NCBI GenBank assembly: GCA_963742405.1
Contig: CAVUMB010000010.1
Location: 1 to 64,000, forward strand
Reading direction: 5' to 3'
Origin: JAGVSR01 sp963742405
Lineage (GTDB): Bacteria; Pseudomonadota; Alphaproteobacteria; Rhizobiales; Hyphomicrobiaceae
DNA length: 64,000 nucleotides
Each line of letters opens with the position of its first letter. The first letter of the stretch is position 1. The notes under the pieces were generated by a model. The model worked only from the letters and a program-made list of their open reading frames with translations, had not been told where the DNA came from and did not search any database. The translations under genes were made by a program, and so were the position numbers. Positions 44,414 to 53,444 of this stretch are shown one piece after another.

Positions 44414-45472
44414 ATGAACAAGGCACCCATTCTCGCCTTTGCGATAGTGAGCGCTTGCGCTTTCACGACGAGCGCCGAGGCCCGGGACCAGATCCGCATT
44501 GTCGGCTCCTCGACCGTCTACCCATTCACGACAGCTGTCGCCGAACAATTTGGCAAGTCGTCCGGAAGCAAGACACCGGTTGTTGAATTGACCGGTACGG
44601 GTGGCGGTTTCAAGATTTTCTGCGAGGGTGTCGGCGTCGACAAAGCTGACGCTTCGAACGCCTCGCGACGGATCAAGAAGAGCGAATTCGAACTTTGCGA
44701 TAAGAACGGCGTCAAGGATATCATCGAACTCACAGTTGGCTTCGACGGCCTGACGATTGCCCAGTCGAAAGATGGCCCGGCACTCAACCTGACACGCAAG
44801 CAGGTCTTCCAGGCGCTCGCCGAGAAGGTTCCAAACGACAAGGGTGAACTGGTCGACAACCCTTACAAGAATTGGTCCGATATCGATCCGTCGCTGCCGG
44901 CGATCAAAATCGAAGTTCTTGGGCCCCCGCCGACCTCAGGAACGCGCAACTCGTTCCACGAACTTTTCCTTGAAAAGGGTGCCGAAGCCTTCGACAGCCT
45001 CAAGGCGATGAAGAAAAAGGACGAGGAAGCCAAGACCAAAGATTTCGAAAAGGTCTGGAAGTCGATCCGCAAGGACGGCGCCTACGTCGAAGCCGGTGAG
45101 AACGACAACGTGATCGTCCAGAAGCTCGAAGGCAACAAGAACGCCTTTGGCATCTTCGGTTATTCGTTCCTGGAAGAAAATGCCGACAAGCTGCGCGGCG
45201 TCGCAATCGAAGGCGCAGAGCCAACTTTCGAGAACATCTCGGGCGGCAAGTATAAAGGTGCCCGGCCTCTGTTCGTTTATTTCAAAAAGGCGCACATTGG
45301 CGTGATCCCTGGTCTCGACAAATTCATCGCCGAGTACACGTCGGAAAAGGCACTGGGCGAAGAAGGCTATCTCACGGAAAAAGGCCTCGTTGCTCTGCCG
45401 AAGGAAGCCTTTGAAAAGTCTGCCAAGGCTGCCAACGACGGCGTGACGCTGAAAGCTGATGAACTGAAGTAA
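44414..45472 (+). CDS. pstS: Phosphate ABC transporter, periplasmic binding protein
   Basis: A 352-residue periplasmic phosphate-binding protein. The signal peptide ILAFAIVSACAFTTSAEA is followed by the mature start RDQIRIVGSSTVYPFTTAVA, which holds part of the binding site. ELTGTGGGFKIFCEG, DASNASRRIKKSEFELC and GPPPTSGTRNSFHELFL are the other phosphate-contact loops. CAGGAG lies upstream of the ATG. It follows the PHO-box-like site and precedes pstC. Confidence 0.93.
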   Translation: MNKAPILAFAIVSACAFTTSAEARDQIRIVGSSTVYPFTTAVAEQFGKSSGSKTPVVELTGTGGGFKIFCEGVGVDKADASNASRRIKKSEFELCDKNGVKDIIELTVGFDGLTIAQSKDGPALNLTRKQVFQALAEKVPNDKGELVDNPYKNWSDIDPSLPAIKIEVLGPPPTSGTRNSFHELFLEKGAEAFDSLKAMKKKDEEAKTKDFEKVWKSIRKDGAYVEAGENDNVIVQKLEGNKNAFGIFGYSFLEENADKLRGVAIEGAEPTFENISGGKYKGARPLFVYFKKAHIGVIPGLDKFIAEYTSEKALGEEGYLTEKGLVALPKEAFEKSAKAANDGVTLKADELK

Positions 45473-45594
45473 CTCAACCTCGGGGCGGCACAGAGCATGT
45501 GCTGTGCGCCGCCCCGACGCGCGCATTGAGCGAGACTTGAAGTGCTACTCGAGGCCGGCCCGTTGGCTGCTTAGTTCACGAAGGAACGTTGGCG

Positions 45595-46986
45595 ATGGCT
45601 GGGTGGTACGCGCTGCTGATCTTGGCTCTTCTGTCGGCAGGATATGTCTTATCCAGCGCCCGGGCCCGATCGATTGCTGGCGGCAATTATGCCGAGATGC
45701 ATTCACTGCCGACGTATCATGGCCTTTACACTGCGGCTCTGGCCATCCTTCCAGCCCTGCTTTGTTTCCTTATTGGCAGTCAGCTGGCCAACTATTTCGC
45801 CACCCAAACCGCGATTGCCGCACTTCCCGGTGACGTCCAAAACGATGTCTTGAAACAGGGCGCTGCGCTGCGCGAAGCGCTCAATATCGCTGGCGGCGGC
45901 CCCGTCAACGCGTCCAGCGCCGAGATCCAGAGCGCTGCGGCAGGCTACACGTCGGTTTTGTCTGCTGGTCAGTGGATAACACTCGCGATCGGAACCTTTG
46001 CCGGCTTGGCCGGACTCTCTTGGGGCCGCAGCCGAGTTTCAATGAATTTTCGGGCGCGCAACGGCTTCGAAAAGCTCGTCCACGGTCTTTTGTGGGTTTG
46101 CGCGACGATTGCCGTTCTGACCACGATCGGCATCGTCTTTTCGGTCGTCGGCGAGACGTACCGGTTCTTCTTTGATCCCGCCATCACAGGCAGACCCACC
46201 GTTTTTGAATTCTTATTCGGGACCGAGTGGAATCCTCAGGCGGCTTTGCGCGCCGACCAGGGCGAAATTCAAACGGCTTACGGCTTTTTGCCCCTCCTGA
46301 CCGGCACGCTTCTGATCACGACAATCGCCATCGCGGTGGCCGGGCCTCTAGGTTTGTTCTCCGCCATCTACCTCGCCGAGTATGCGTCCCCGCGGGTCCG
46401 GGCCATCGCCAAACCCATTCTTGAAATTTTGGCTGGCATTCCAACCGTTGTCCTCGGGTTCTTCGCCGCTCTGACCGTCGCTCCCTTCATTCGCGGCTGG
46501 GGCGAGGCTTTTGGCTTGGACGTCGCATCCGAAAGCGCACTCGCCGCTGGCGTGGTGATGGGAATGATGATCATCCCGTTCATTTCCTCGCTTTCCGACG
46601 ACGTCATCAACGCAGTTCCGCAGTCGCTGCGAGATGGCGCTTACGCCATGGGCGCGACGAAGTCGGAAACCATCCGCCAGGTTATTCTTCCGGCCGCACT
46701 GCCCGGCATCGTCTCCGCCTTCATGTTGGCCATCAGCCGCGCCATCGGCGAAACCATGATCGTGGTGATGGCCGCGGGTCTTGCTGCGAACTTGACCTTC
46801 AATCCGCTCGAGGCCGTCACGACCATCACCGTTCAGATCAAGACCATTCTGGTCGGCGATCAAGAGTTCGACAGTGCCAAAACACTGGCGGCATTTGCAC
46901 TCGGCTTTGTCCTCTTCTTTGTGACCTTGGTGCTCAACTACATCGCACTGAAGGTGGTCCAGAAATATCGAGAGCAATATGACTGA
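45595..46986 (+). CDS. pstC: Phosphate ABC transporter permease PstC (long form)
   Basis: A 463-residue inner-membrane permease, longer than the E. coli protein (319). The extra N-terminal part has two helices (LLILALLSAGYVL; LAILPALLCFLIGSQLA) and a periplasmic segment. The core permease region has the coupling-helix segment SLRDGAYAMGATKSETIRQV and ALPGIVSAFMLAISRAIGE. GAAGGA precedes ATG 45595; a TTG two codons earlier is less likely. It overlaps pstA by eight bases. Confidence 0.92.
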   Translation: MAGWYALLILALLSAGYVLSSARARSIAGGNYAEMHSLPTYHGLYTAALAILPALLCFLIGSQLANYFATQTAIAALPGDVQNDVLKQGAALREALNIAGGGPVNASSAEIQSAAAGYTSVLSAGQWITLAIGTFAGLAGLSWGRSRVSMNFRARNGFEKLVHGLLWVCATIAVLTTIGIVFSVVGETYRFFFDPAITGRPTVFEFLFGTEWNPQAALRADQGEIQTAYGFLPLLTGTLLITTIAIAVAGPLGLFSAIYLAEYASPRVRAIAKPILEILAGIPTVVLGFFAALTVAPFIRGWGEAFGLDVASESALAAGVVMGMMIIPFISSLSDDVINAVPQSLRDGAYAMGATKSETIRQVILPAALPGIVSAFMLAISRAIGETMIVVMAAGLAANLTFNPLEAVTTITVQIKTILVGDQEFDSAKTLAAFALGFVLFFVTLVLNYIALKVVQKYREQYD

Positions 46987-48709
46987 TATCACCTCGAGCG
47001 GATTGCCGCCCGTCATCCGGCGAGTCGAATTCGACAGCGCCGAGTCCAAGGCGCGGTTGCGGGGCCGTTACAAATCCGAAGCCCGTTTCAAGGCTTACGG
47101 GATTGCCGCATTGACCATAACGACGGCGTTCCTGTTGGCGCTTCTAACCGATATTGTCTCGCGGGGTGTTCCAGGCTTCTTCCAGAACTATCTTGTGACC
47201 GAAGTTTTCGTGGACGCCGCCAAGATTGATCCGCAGGGCAAAGGCACGCCCGAAGCGCTGCGCGCCGGCGACTACTCGGCCGTCGCCCGCGCAGCTCTTG
47301 CCGAAGCCATTCCCGGCATTGACGGCCGCCAACTGAAGAAGGAACTGAATGGCCTGCTCAGTTCCGGCGCCGGTGACGATCTGCGCGAAATGGTGTTGGC
47401 CAATCCGTCCCTTGTGGGACAACGCATCAGGACACAGTTGCTGCTGGCTGACCAAGCCGATGTCTTCTTGAAAGAAGCCGGCAGCGCCGTCCGGGTGTTT
47501 GCCGATACGCGCGGTACCGCGACGCCCTCTGCAACAACCGGTGACATCACTATTCTCGTCACTGGGAATGACTTTGCCGATGACGTGGCTCGGATCAAAG
47601 CCGAACTCATAAATTCGGCGGCTGCGCTGGAAGAAACCATCGCACTTCGCGCGGGACGCGGTGCGTCGGCGGAAAATCTTGCCGATCTTAAAGCCCAGGC
47701 CGCTGAGCTGCGTCAACGCGCGGCCGCTGCCACATCCGAAACGCTCGACACGAAGACCGCAAGCCGTCTCGTCGCGATCAACGGCGGCGTGGTAAAGGTC
47801 AAAGAAATGACCCCGACATCGGTTCAGGGTGAGGTCATCATCCCGCTAACGACGACGGCCGAGGCAGCTCCGGGAACTTGGCAGATTCGCGTCTACGACC
47901 GGCCCGAAGCCAATCGCAACGTGAATGATCGCGCCGCGACGTTCATGGAGCAGCTAAAGTCGAAGGGCCTGATCGAAAGCAAGTTCAACTGGGCGTTTTT
48001 CACCCGCGGCGACAGCCGAGAGGCAGAGCTTGCCGGCATTCAAGGTGCCCTGGTCGGTTCAATTCTGACGCTCTTTGTGACGATCGGGCTGTGCTTGCCG
48101 ATCGGCGTGCTCGCTGCAATTTATCTGGAGGAATTCGCTCCAAAAAATCGCTTCACGGAACTCATCGAGATCAACATCAACAACTTGGCTGCAGTGCCCT
48201 CGATCGTGTTCGGTCTCCTGGGTCTGGCGGTCTTCTTGAACTTCTTCGGCTTGCCCCGGTCGGCGCCGCTCGTCGGCGGCCTCGTGCTGGCCCTGCTGGT
48301 GCTGCCGACGATTATCATCGCCTCGCGGGCAGCTTTGAAATCAGTCCCACCATCCATCCGCGAGGCCGCACTCGGCGTCGGGGCTTCGCATCAACAAGCC
48401 GTCTTTCATCATGTCCTGCCGCTCGCGATGCCGGGCATCATGACCGGCACGATCATCGGAATGGCGCACGCCCTGGGCGAAACAGCGCCGCTTCTGATGA
48501 TCGGCATGATTGCATTCATCGTCGACGTCCCAACCAGCCTCACTCAGGCTGCCACCGTTCTGCCTGTCCAGATCTTCCTCTGGTCGGACCTTCCCGAACC
48601 GGCCTTCAAAATGAAGACCGCGGCGGCCATCTTGGTGCTCCTCGCGGTCCTCTTCCTGATGAACGGAATATCCATTTGGTTGCGCAAGAAGTTTGAACGT
48701 CGCTGGTAG
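46979..48709 (+). CDS. pstA: Phosphate ABC transporter permease PstA (long form)
   Basis: A 576-residue permease, nearly twice the E. coli length (296). One helix (GIAALTITTAFLLALLTDIV) comes first. A periplasmic domain of about 280 residues follows, rich in Ala, Glu and Thr, then the transport core from VGSILTLFVTIGLCLPIGVL on. The coupling segment is SIREAALGVGASHQQAVFHH. Long PstA proteins with such an inserted N-terminal domain are known in alphaproteobacteria. What the extra domain does is not known to me. Confidence 0.92.
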   Translation: MTDITSSGLPPVIRRVEFDSAESKARLRGRYKSEARFKAYGIAALTITTAFLLALLTDIVSRGVPGFFQNYLVTEVFVDAAKIDPQGKGTPEALRAGDYSAVARAALAEAIPGIDGRQLKKELNGLLSSGAGDDLREMVLANPSLVGQRIRTQLLLADQADVFLKEAGSAVRVFADTRGTATPSATTGDITILVTGNDFADDVARIKAELINSAAALEETIALRAGRGASAENLADLKAQAAELRQRAAAATSETLDTKTASRLVAINGGVVKVKEMTPTSVQGEVIIPLTTTAEAAPGTWQIRVYDRPEANRNVNDRAATFMEQLKSKGLIESKFNWAFFTRGDSREAELAGIQGALVGSILTLFVTIGLCLPIGVLAAIYLEEFAPKNRFTELIEININNLAAVPSIVFGLLGLAVFLNFFGLPRSAPLVGGLVLALLVLPTIIIASRAALKSVPPSIREAALGVGASHQQAVFHHVLPLAMPGIMTGTIIGMAHALGETAPLLMIGMIAFIVDVPTSLTQAATVLPVQIFLWSDLPEPAFKMKTAAAILVLLAVLFLMNGISIWLRKKFERRW

Positions 48710-48723
48710 TCGTTATAGGAACA

Positions 48724-49554
48724 ATGAGAACTCTCATGGACATGCGCCCCGATCCCCTCGTCATGATGACCAGCTCCGTACAAGATCAGGCACCCAAACC
48801 CGTTAAGGTGGCTGCGAAAAACGTGAACGTTTACTATGGGGCAAAGCAAGCCCTGAAGGACGTCTCCGTCGACATCCCGGCCAAGGCCGTAACGGCGTTC
48901 ATTGGCCCCTCTGGCTGTGGCAAGTCGACGTTTCTGCGTTGCATCAACCGCATGAATGACACGGTTGCTTCTTGTCGCGTCGAAGGTCTCATTCAGATCG
49001 ATGGCAAGGACATCTACGACCCCGCCCTTGATCCGGTCCAGCTGCGGGCCCGCGTCGGGATGGTCTTCCAAAAGCCCAATCCATTCCCAAAATCGATCTA
49101 CGACAACGTGGCCTACGGCCCGCGCATCCACGGCTTATCGCGGTCGAAAGCCGAATTGGATGAAATCGTCGAACACAGCCTCCGCAAGGCGAGCCTGTGG
49201 GAAGAAGTGAAGGATCGCCTCAAGGACAGCGGCACAGGCCTGTCCGGCGGCCAGCAGCAGCGGCTTTGCATCGCGCGCACGATCGCCATCAATCCTGAAA
49301 TCATACTCATGGACGAGCCGTGCTCGGCGCTCGATCCGATCGCAACGGCCCGCATCGAAGAATTGATGGCGGAACTGCGGTCAAATTTCACCATCATCAT
49401 CGTAACGCATTCGATGCAGCAGGCCGCCCGCGTATCTCAACGGACGGCCTTTTTTCATCTGGGGATTTTGGTGGAGAACGGCGAGACAAGCCAGATCTTC
49501 ACCAACCCGACCGACAAACGCACCCAGGATTACATCACGGGCCGCTTCGGCTGA
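48724..49554 (+). CDS. pstB: Phosphate ABC transporter ATP-binding protein
   Basis: A 276-residue ATPase. Walker A GPSGCGKST is near residue 59, the signature SGGQQQRLCIARTIA near 178, and Walker B EIILMDEPCSALDP near 195. VFQKPNPFPKSIYDNVAYGP is the PstB-type Q-loop region. The first 30 residues extend beyond the usual family start, so a later ATG is possible. It lies 14 bases after pstA. Confidence 0.95.
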   Translation: MRTLMDMRPDPLVMMTSSVQDQAPKPVKVAAKNVNVYYGAKQALKDVSVDIPAKAVTAFIGPSGCGKSTFLRCINRMNDTVASCRVEGLIQIDGKDIYDPALDPVQLRARVGMVFQKPNPFPKSIYDNVAYGPRIHGLSRSKAELDEIVEHSLRKASLWEEVKDRLKDSGTGLSGGQQQRLCIARTIAINPEIILMDEPCSALDPIATARIEELMAELRSNFTIIIVTHSMQQAARVSQRTAFFHLGILVENGETSQIFTNPTDKRTQDYITGRFG

Positions 49555-49607
49555 GCTACTGGCACCGATCCAGAACAACATCTCCGTGATCCGGAGAAGG
49601 AGACGCC

Positions 49608-50324
49608 ATGTCCGAACATATCGTCAAATCTTACGAACAGGAACTTTCGACGCTCGATTCCAAGATCAGTCAGATGGGCGGCCTTGCCGAACAACTGGTC
49701 GGCGAAGCATTTGATAGTCTTGCAAGTCACAACCCAACTCGTGCCCAGGCGACCGTGGCGAGCGATGCCACCATCGATCTTTTGCATCGCGAACTGGAAG
49801 AGCAGGTCATCATGATGATCGCGCGCCGGCAGCCGCTCGCCAATGATCTCCGCCAGGTGATTTCGGTGCTCAAGGTAGCCAGCGAATTGGAACGCGTCGG
49901 CGATCTGGCCAAGAACGTCGCCAAGCGGGCCCAAACGGTGTCCGGGGAAACACATCCCAAGGGCCTTCTCACGGGCCTGCAGCACATGACGGAGCTTGCT
50001 TCGCGCCAGTTGAAGGACGTGCTCGACGCCTTCGCCGCTCGCGATGCTGAGCGCGCCATGGTCGTCTGGCGCAAGGATGAAAATCTCGACGCCGTCTACA
50101 ATTCGGTGTTCCGCGAACTCCTCACCTACATGATGGAAGACCCGCGCAATATCGGACTGTGTACCCACCTTTTGTTTGTGGCCAAAAACCTGGAACGTAT
50201 CGGCGACCACACGACCAACATCGCCGAAACCGTCAACTACATGACCCGCGGCACGATGCCGGAAGGCGAACGGCCGAAAAGCGATATCACGAGTTCGACG
50301 CTTGTATCAGGACCGCTGCGTTAG
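49608..50324 (+). CDS. phoU: Phosphate transport system regulatory protein PhoU
   Basis: A 238-residue helical protein that links the Pst transporter to PhoR signalling. Two PhoU repeats are visible, each with a metal-binding E/DxxxD-type helix: VISVLKVASELERVGDLAKN near residue 85, and CTHLLFVAKNLERIGDHTTN near residue 185. GGAGAAGGAG precedes the ATG. It follows pstB by 53 bases. Confidence 0.95.
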   Translation: MSEHIVKSYEQELSTLDSKISQMGGLAEQLVGEAFDSLASHNPTRAQATVASDATIDLLHRELEEQVIMMIARRQPLANDLRQVISVLKVASELERVGDLAKNVAKRAQTVSGETHPKGLLTGLQHMTELASRQLKDVLDAFAARDAERAMVVWRKDENLDAVYNSVFRELLTYMMEDPRNIGLCTHLLFVAKNLERIGDHTTNIAETVNYMTRGTMPEGERPKSDITSSTLVSGPLR

Positions 50325-50350
50325 GCTTGTGAACGAGAAAAGATCAAACA

Positions 50351-51040
50351 ATGTCGGCTAAGGTGCTCATTGTGGAAGACGAGGAATCTCTCGTCACGCT
50401 ACTGACCTACAATCTTCAGTCGGAAGGCTACAGCGTCGTCCACACGGCGTCGGGCACCGATGCCATCATGACCGTCAAGGAGGAGCGGCCCGACCTTGTC
50501 ATTCTCGATTGGATGCTTCCCGGCCTCGCCGGCATCGAAATCTGCCGCCAGATTCGCGCCCGCCCAGAGACCAAGGCGCTCCCCGTCATCATGCTGACCG
50601 CGCGCGGCGAAGAAGGCGATCGCATTCGCGGCCTTCAAACCGGCGCAGATGACTATGTCGTCAAGCCGTTCTCTGTTTCCGAACTTGTCGCCCGTGTGAA
50701 AGCCTTGTTGCGCCGCACGGCCCCCGAACGGATCGCTGACGTCCTGGAAGGCAACGGCATCAAGGTCGACCGGGTCGCGCACCGCGTCACCCGTTTCGGC
50801 CGCGAAGTAAATGTCGGCCCGACGGAGTATCGGCTGCTCGAACAATTCATGGAAAACATCGGCCGTGTGCTCAGCCGATCGCAACTTCTGGATGGCACTT
50901 GGGGTCGGGATGCGGAGGTCGACGAGCGCACCGTCGATGTTCACGTCGGACGGCTGCGCAAAGCAATCGTCCGCGGCATGGAACCTGATCCCATCCGAAC
51001 CGTGCGTGGCGCCGGCTACGTTTTTGACAACGAAGTCTGA
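50351..51040 (+). CDS. phoB: Phosphate regulon response regulator PhoB
   Basis: A 229-residue OmpR-family regulator. The receiver domain begins SAKVLIVEDEESLVTLL with acidic residues, the phospho-acceptor Asp53 in LVILDWMLPG, and Lys near 105 in DDYVVKPFSV. The C-terminal winged helix holds GPTEYRLLEQFMENIGRVLS and DERTVDVHVGRLRKAI. It ends the pst-pho cluster and overlaps the convergent tetR 3' end by 25 bases. Confidence 0.95.
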   Translation: MSAKVLIVEDEESLVTLLTYNLQSEGYSVVHTASGTDAIMTVKEERPDLVILDWMLPGLAGIEICRQIRARPETKALPVIMLTARGEEGDRIRGLQTGADDYVVKPFSVSELVARVKALLRRTAPERIADVLEGNGIKVDRVAHRVTRFGREVNVGPTEYRLLEQFMENIGRVLSRSQLLDGTWGRDAEVDERTVDVHVGRLRKAIVRGMEPDPIRTVRGAGYVFDNEV

Positions 51041-51708
51041 ACTCCAGAACCAGCACCGGGCATCATCGCCACGGCGTCGATTCCGTTAATGAAGGCAGCC
51101 ATGGCGTCTCCGAATGCCTCATCGGAGTTGAGCGTGCGAAATGCCGGCAGCAGCATCGCCGTCGCCGGGAACACATCCGCGGCCAGGGCGGCCATTTCTT
51201 CTTCCTCCGCACCATCGAGCGGCGTCAAAAGCCCCTCGATTTCCGCCAGCGCAAACCCGAGCACAAAAGCGTAAAAGGCTAGTCCGAGCCCAGCCGCCCG
51301 ATGCGGTGTAAGTCCAGCTTCCAACAGCGCCCGATAGACGATCTCGCTCGAGACGTGATCGGCCATGCCGGTCGCGTGAAAACGGAAATGAAGATGGAAC
51401 AGCTTCGGGTGGCGATGCGCAAGCGCTCGGTAGGCGTTGGCGACATTGCGCAGATCGGTTCGCCAGATCCCCGTCGGCTTCAGCAAATCGATCGAACCCA
51501 GCGCCCTGTCGGCGATCTGGCGGAGCAACTCTTCCTTGGATCTGAAGTGATGCAGCACCGTCATGGGGTCGATCCCCATCGTGGCCCCAACCTTGCGCAC
51601 CGAAAATCCGGCCTCGCCGGCCTCGTCCAGCAAGCCGAAGGCCGTCTCCAGGATCGCGGATCGATCCAATCCACGAGGCGTGCGGGAGCGTGGTTTTGCT
51701 TTTTTCAC
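51016..51708 (-). CDS. TetR/AcrR family transcriptional regulator
   Basis: A 230-residue regulator. The N-terminal helix-turn-helix spans about residues 15-62: RSAILETAFGLLDEAGEAGF, then SVRKVGATMGIDPMTVLHHF with the recognition helix. The C-terminal ligand domain has FHLHFRFHATGMAD and AGLGLAFYAFVLGFALAEIE. It is divergent from the polyamine cluster. A palindrome 18-30 bases upstream of its start is the probable operator, so it likely represses itself and that cluster. The inducer could be a polyamine-pathway compound; this is inference. Confidence 0.85.
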   Translation of the reverse strand: MKKAKPRSRTPRGLDRSAILETAFGLLDEAGEAGFSVRKVGATMGIDPMTVLHHFRSKEELLRQIADRALGSIDLLKPTGIWRTDLRNVANAYRALAHRHPKLFHLHFRFHATGMADHVSSEIVYRALLEAGLTPHRAAGLGLAFYAFVLGFALAEIEGLLTPLDGAEEEEMAALAADVFPATAMLLPAFRTLNSDEAFGDAMAAFINGIDAVAMMPGAGSGVQTSLSKT

Positions 51709-51717
51709 GGTTCGCTC

Positions 51718-51746
51718 TTGACACTTCTACGGCGTAGATCATAACG
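51718..51746 (+). promoter_or_regulatory. Promoter for the polyamine cluster leader
   Basis: A perfect sigma70-type -35 box, TTGACA, at 51718-51723 is followed after 17 bases by ATAACG at 51741-51746 as a weak -10. The spacer holds the palindromic operator, so a bound repressor would block RNA polymerase directly. Confidence 0.5.
51726..51738. promoter_or_regulatory. Palindromic operator, TetR type
   Basis: TCTACGGCGTAGA is an inverted repeat with 5-base arms (TCTAC/GTAGA) around GGC. It sits in the shared region between tetR and the cluster, inside the predicted -35/-10 spacer. Size and placement are typical of TetR-family operators. Confidence 0.6.
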
Positions 51747-51888
51747 TGTCTCCTATCGCCAGGACAATGTAAAGCTCTGCGAGCCGGAATTCGGTGCATC
51801 GGATTGCCGATAAGGCCGCATTGAGCGGCACTTTCTAACGAGGCCCGCGAGCCGATCGCGAATTGAACGAGGGAGGAGCGAGACCGTC

Positions 51889-52011
51889 ATGACGCGCAAA
51901 CATCGCCCTCCGCTGACCGCCAATATTTGCAACCCTCGCAGCCTGAAAAAAGAACTTCTGCGCCTCTGCGCACGCGTCGGATTTACACCCCCGGGAGATC
52001 TCCAGCCTTGA
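51889..52011 (+). CDS. Short leader ORF (40 residues) upstream of the polyamine cluster
   Basis: An ATG with a strong ribosome binding site (GAGGGAGGAG, eight bases upstream) opens a 40-codon frame. The peptide is basic and has two Pro-Pro pairs: it begins MTRKHRPPLTANICNPRS and ends RVGFTPPGDLQP. It lies between the promoter and the first aminotransferase gene, ending 50 bases before that start codon, and is followed by a strong hairpin. It could be a regulatory leader peptide or a small stand-alone protein. No family is recognised. Confidence 0.4.
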   Translation: MTRKHRPPLTANICNPRSLKKELLRLCARVGFTPPGDLQP

Positions 52012-52019
52012 TCTCGTGA

Positions 52020-52035
52020 GACCCCACGGGGGGTC
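52020..52035 (+). promoter_or_regulatory. GC-rich hairpin between leader ORF and first cluster gene
   Basis: GACCCC and GGGGTC form a perfect 6-bp stem with a four-base loop, ending 26 bases before the aminotransferase ATG. No T run follows, so it is not a classical intrinsic terminator. It may affect translation start or coupling to the leader ORF. Confidence 0.45.
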
Positions 52036-52061
52036 ATGCCTTAGCTGGAGACGAAACCCAC

Positions 52062-53444
52062 ATGTCGAACAAATACTCCACGGCTCAAATGAGAGAGCTG
52101 GATGCGCGCCACCATCTGCATCCTTTCAGCAATCACAAATCTCTGCGCGCGGCCGGAGCGCGCGTGATTGTCGGCGGTGAAGGCGCACACTTCATCGACA
52201 GCGAAGGCAAGCGCGTTCTCGACGGCATGTCGGGACTGTGGACCACCAACGTTGGCTACGGCCGCGAGGAACTGGCCAAGGCCGCCTACGATCAAATGAA
52301 CGAATTGCCCTATTACAACACGTTTTTCCAGACGACCCACCCGCGCGTCGTCGAGCTTTCGCAGAAGCTTTCCGAAATTGCTCCCGCCGGAATCCAGCAG
52401 GCTTTCTACGGCTCATCAGGCTCGGAATCGAACGACACCGCCGTTCGCATGATCCGCCATTACTGGGTGATCAAGGGCGAGCCGAAGCGGCGCATCATCA
52501 TCAGCCGCCGCAATGCCTATCACGGCTCCACCATCACGGCGGCGTCGATGGGTGGCATGTCGCTGATGCACTCGCAGCTGTACCCCGCCAACAGCGACTT
52601 CCGTCATGTCATGGAACCCTACTGGTACGGCAATGCCGTCGAGGGTGAGACACCGGAAGAATTCGGCCTGCGCGCAGCAAAAGCCATCGAGGACGAAATC
52701 CTGTCCGTAGGACCGGAGAATGTCGCTGCGTTCGTCGGCGAACCGGTCATGGGTGCCGGCGGCCTCAAGATCCCGCCATCCACCTATTGGCCGGCCGTGC
52801 AGAAAATCGTCGATAAATATGGCATTTTGCTTCTGCACGACGAAGTCATCACCGGCTTCGGACGCACCGGAAAGTGGTTTGCTGCCGACTATTACGGCAC
52901 CAAGCCCGACCTCGTGACGTTCGCCAAGGCCGCAACGTCGGGATACATCCCCCTGTCCGGCCTGCTCGTCGGTGATCGCGTCGCCAATGCGTTCGCCGAG
53001 CACGACGATGAGTTCTACCACGGCTACACCTATGCCGGTCACCCGGTGGCCTGCGCCGTCGCATTGAAGAACATCGAAATCATGCAGCGTGAGCGCCTCG
53101 TTGAAAAAGTCGGCGAAACCACCGGACCGGCGCTTGCCGCCATGCTCGGCAAATTCAAGGATCACCCGCTCGTCGGCGAAGTTCGCTCAATCGGCTTGCT
53201 GGGCGCGCTTGAACTCGTTGCCGACAAGCGCACCCGTCGCCGTTTCGACGATCCGGGCCGCGTCGGCACCATCTGCCGCAATCACTTCTCGCGCGAAGGC
53301 TTCATCATGCGTGCGATCGGCGACACGATGGTCACCGCACCGCCGCTGATCTTCACCGAGGAACATTTTGCCGAAGCCGAACGCGTCATGGCCAAGGTTC
53401 TCGATCTCACGCTCAACGATGTTGCGGGAGAACTCGCAGCATGA
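52062..53444 (+). CDS. Class III aminotransferase (putrescine/omega-amine:pyruvate type)
   Basis: A 460-residue PLP-dependent omega-aminotransferase. FYGSSGSESNDTAVRMIRHY binds the cofactor phosphate. LLLHDEVITGFGRTGKWFA has the conserved Asp, and the PLP Lys is about 289 in VTFAKAATSGYIPLSG. The N-terminal HHLHPFSNHKSL is common in SpuC-like putrescine:pyruvate transaminases and their relatives. In this cluster it would deaminate a diamine or a related amine. Substrate choice among close relatives cannot be settled by eye. puuD overlaps its stop. Confidence 0.85.
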   Translation: MSNKYSTAQMRELDARHHLHPFSNHKSLRAAGARVIVGGEGAHFIDSEGKRVLDGMSGLWTTNVGYGREELAKAAYDQMNELPYYNTFFQTTHPRVVELSQKLSEIAPAGIQQAFYGSSGSESNDTAVRMIRHYWVIKGEPKRRIIISRRNAYHGSTITAASMGGMSLMHSQLYPANSDFRHVMEPYWYGNAVEGETPEEFGLRAAKAIEDEILSVGPENVAAFVGEPVMGAGGLKIPPSTYWPAVQKIVDKYGILLLHDEVITGFGRTGKWFAADYYGTKPDLVTFAKAATSGYIPLSGLLVGDRVANAFAEHDDEFYHGYTYAGHPVACAVALKNIEIMQRERLVEKVGETTGPALAAMLGKFKDHPLVGEVRSIGLLGALELVADKRTRRRFDDPGRVGTICRNHFSREGFIMRAIGDTMVTAPPLIFTEEHFAEAERVMAKVLDLTLNDVAGELAA

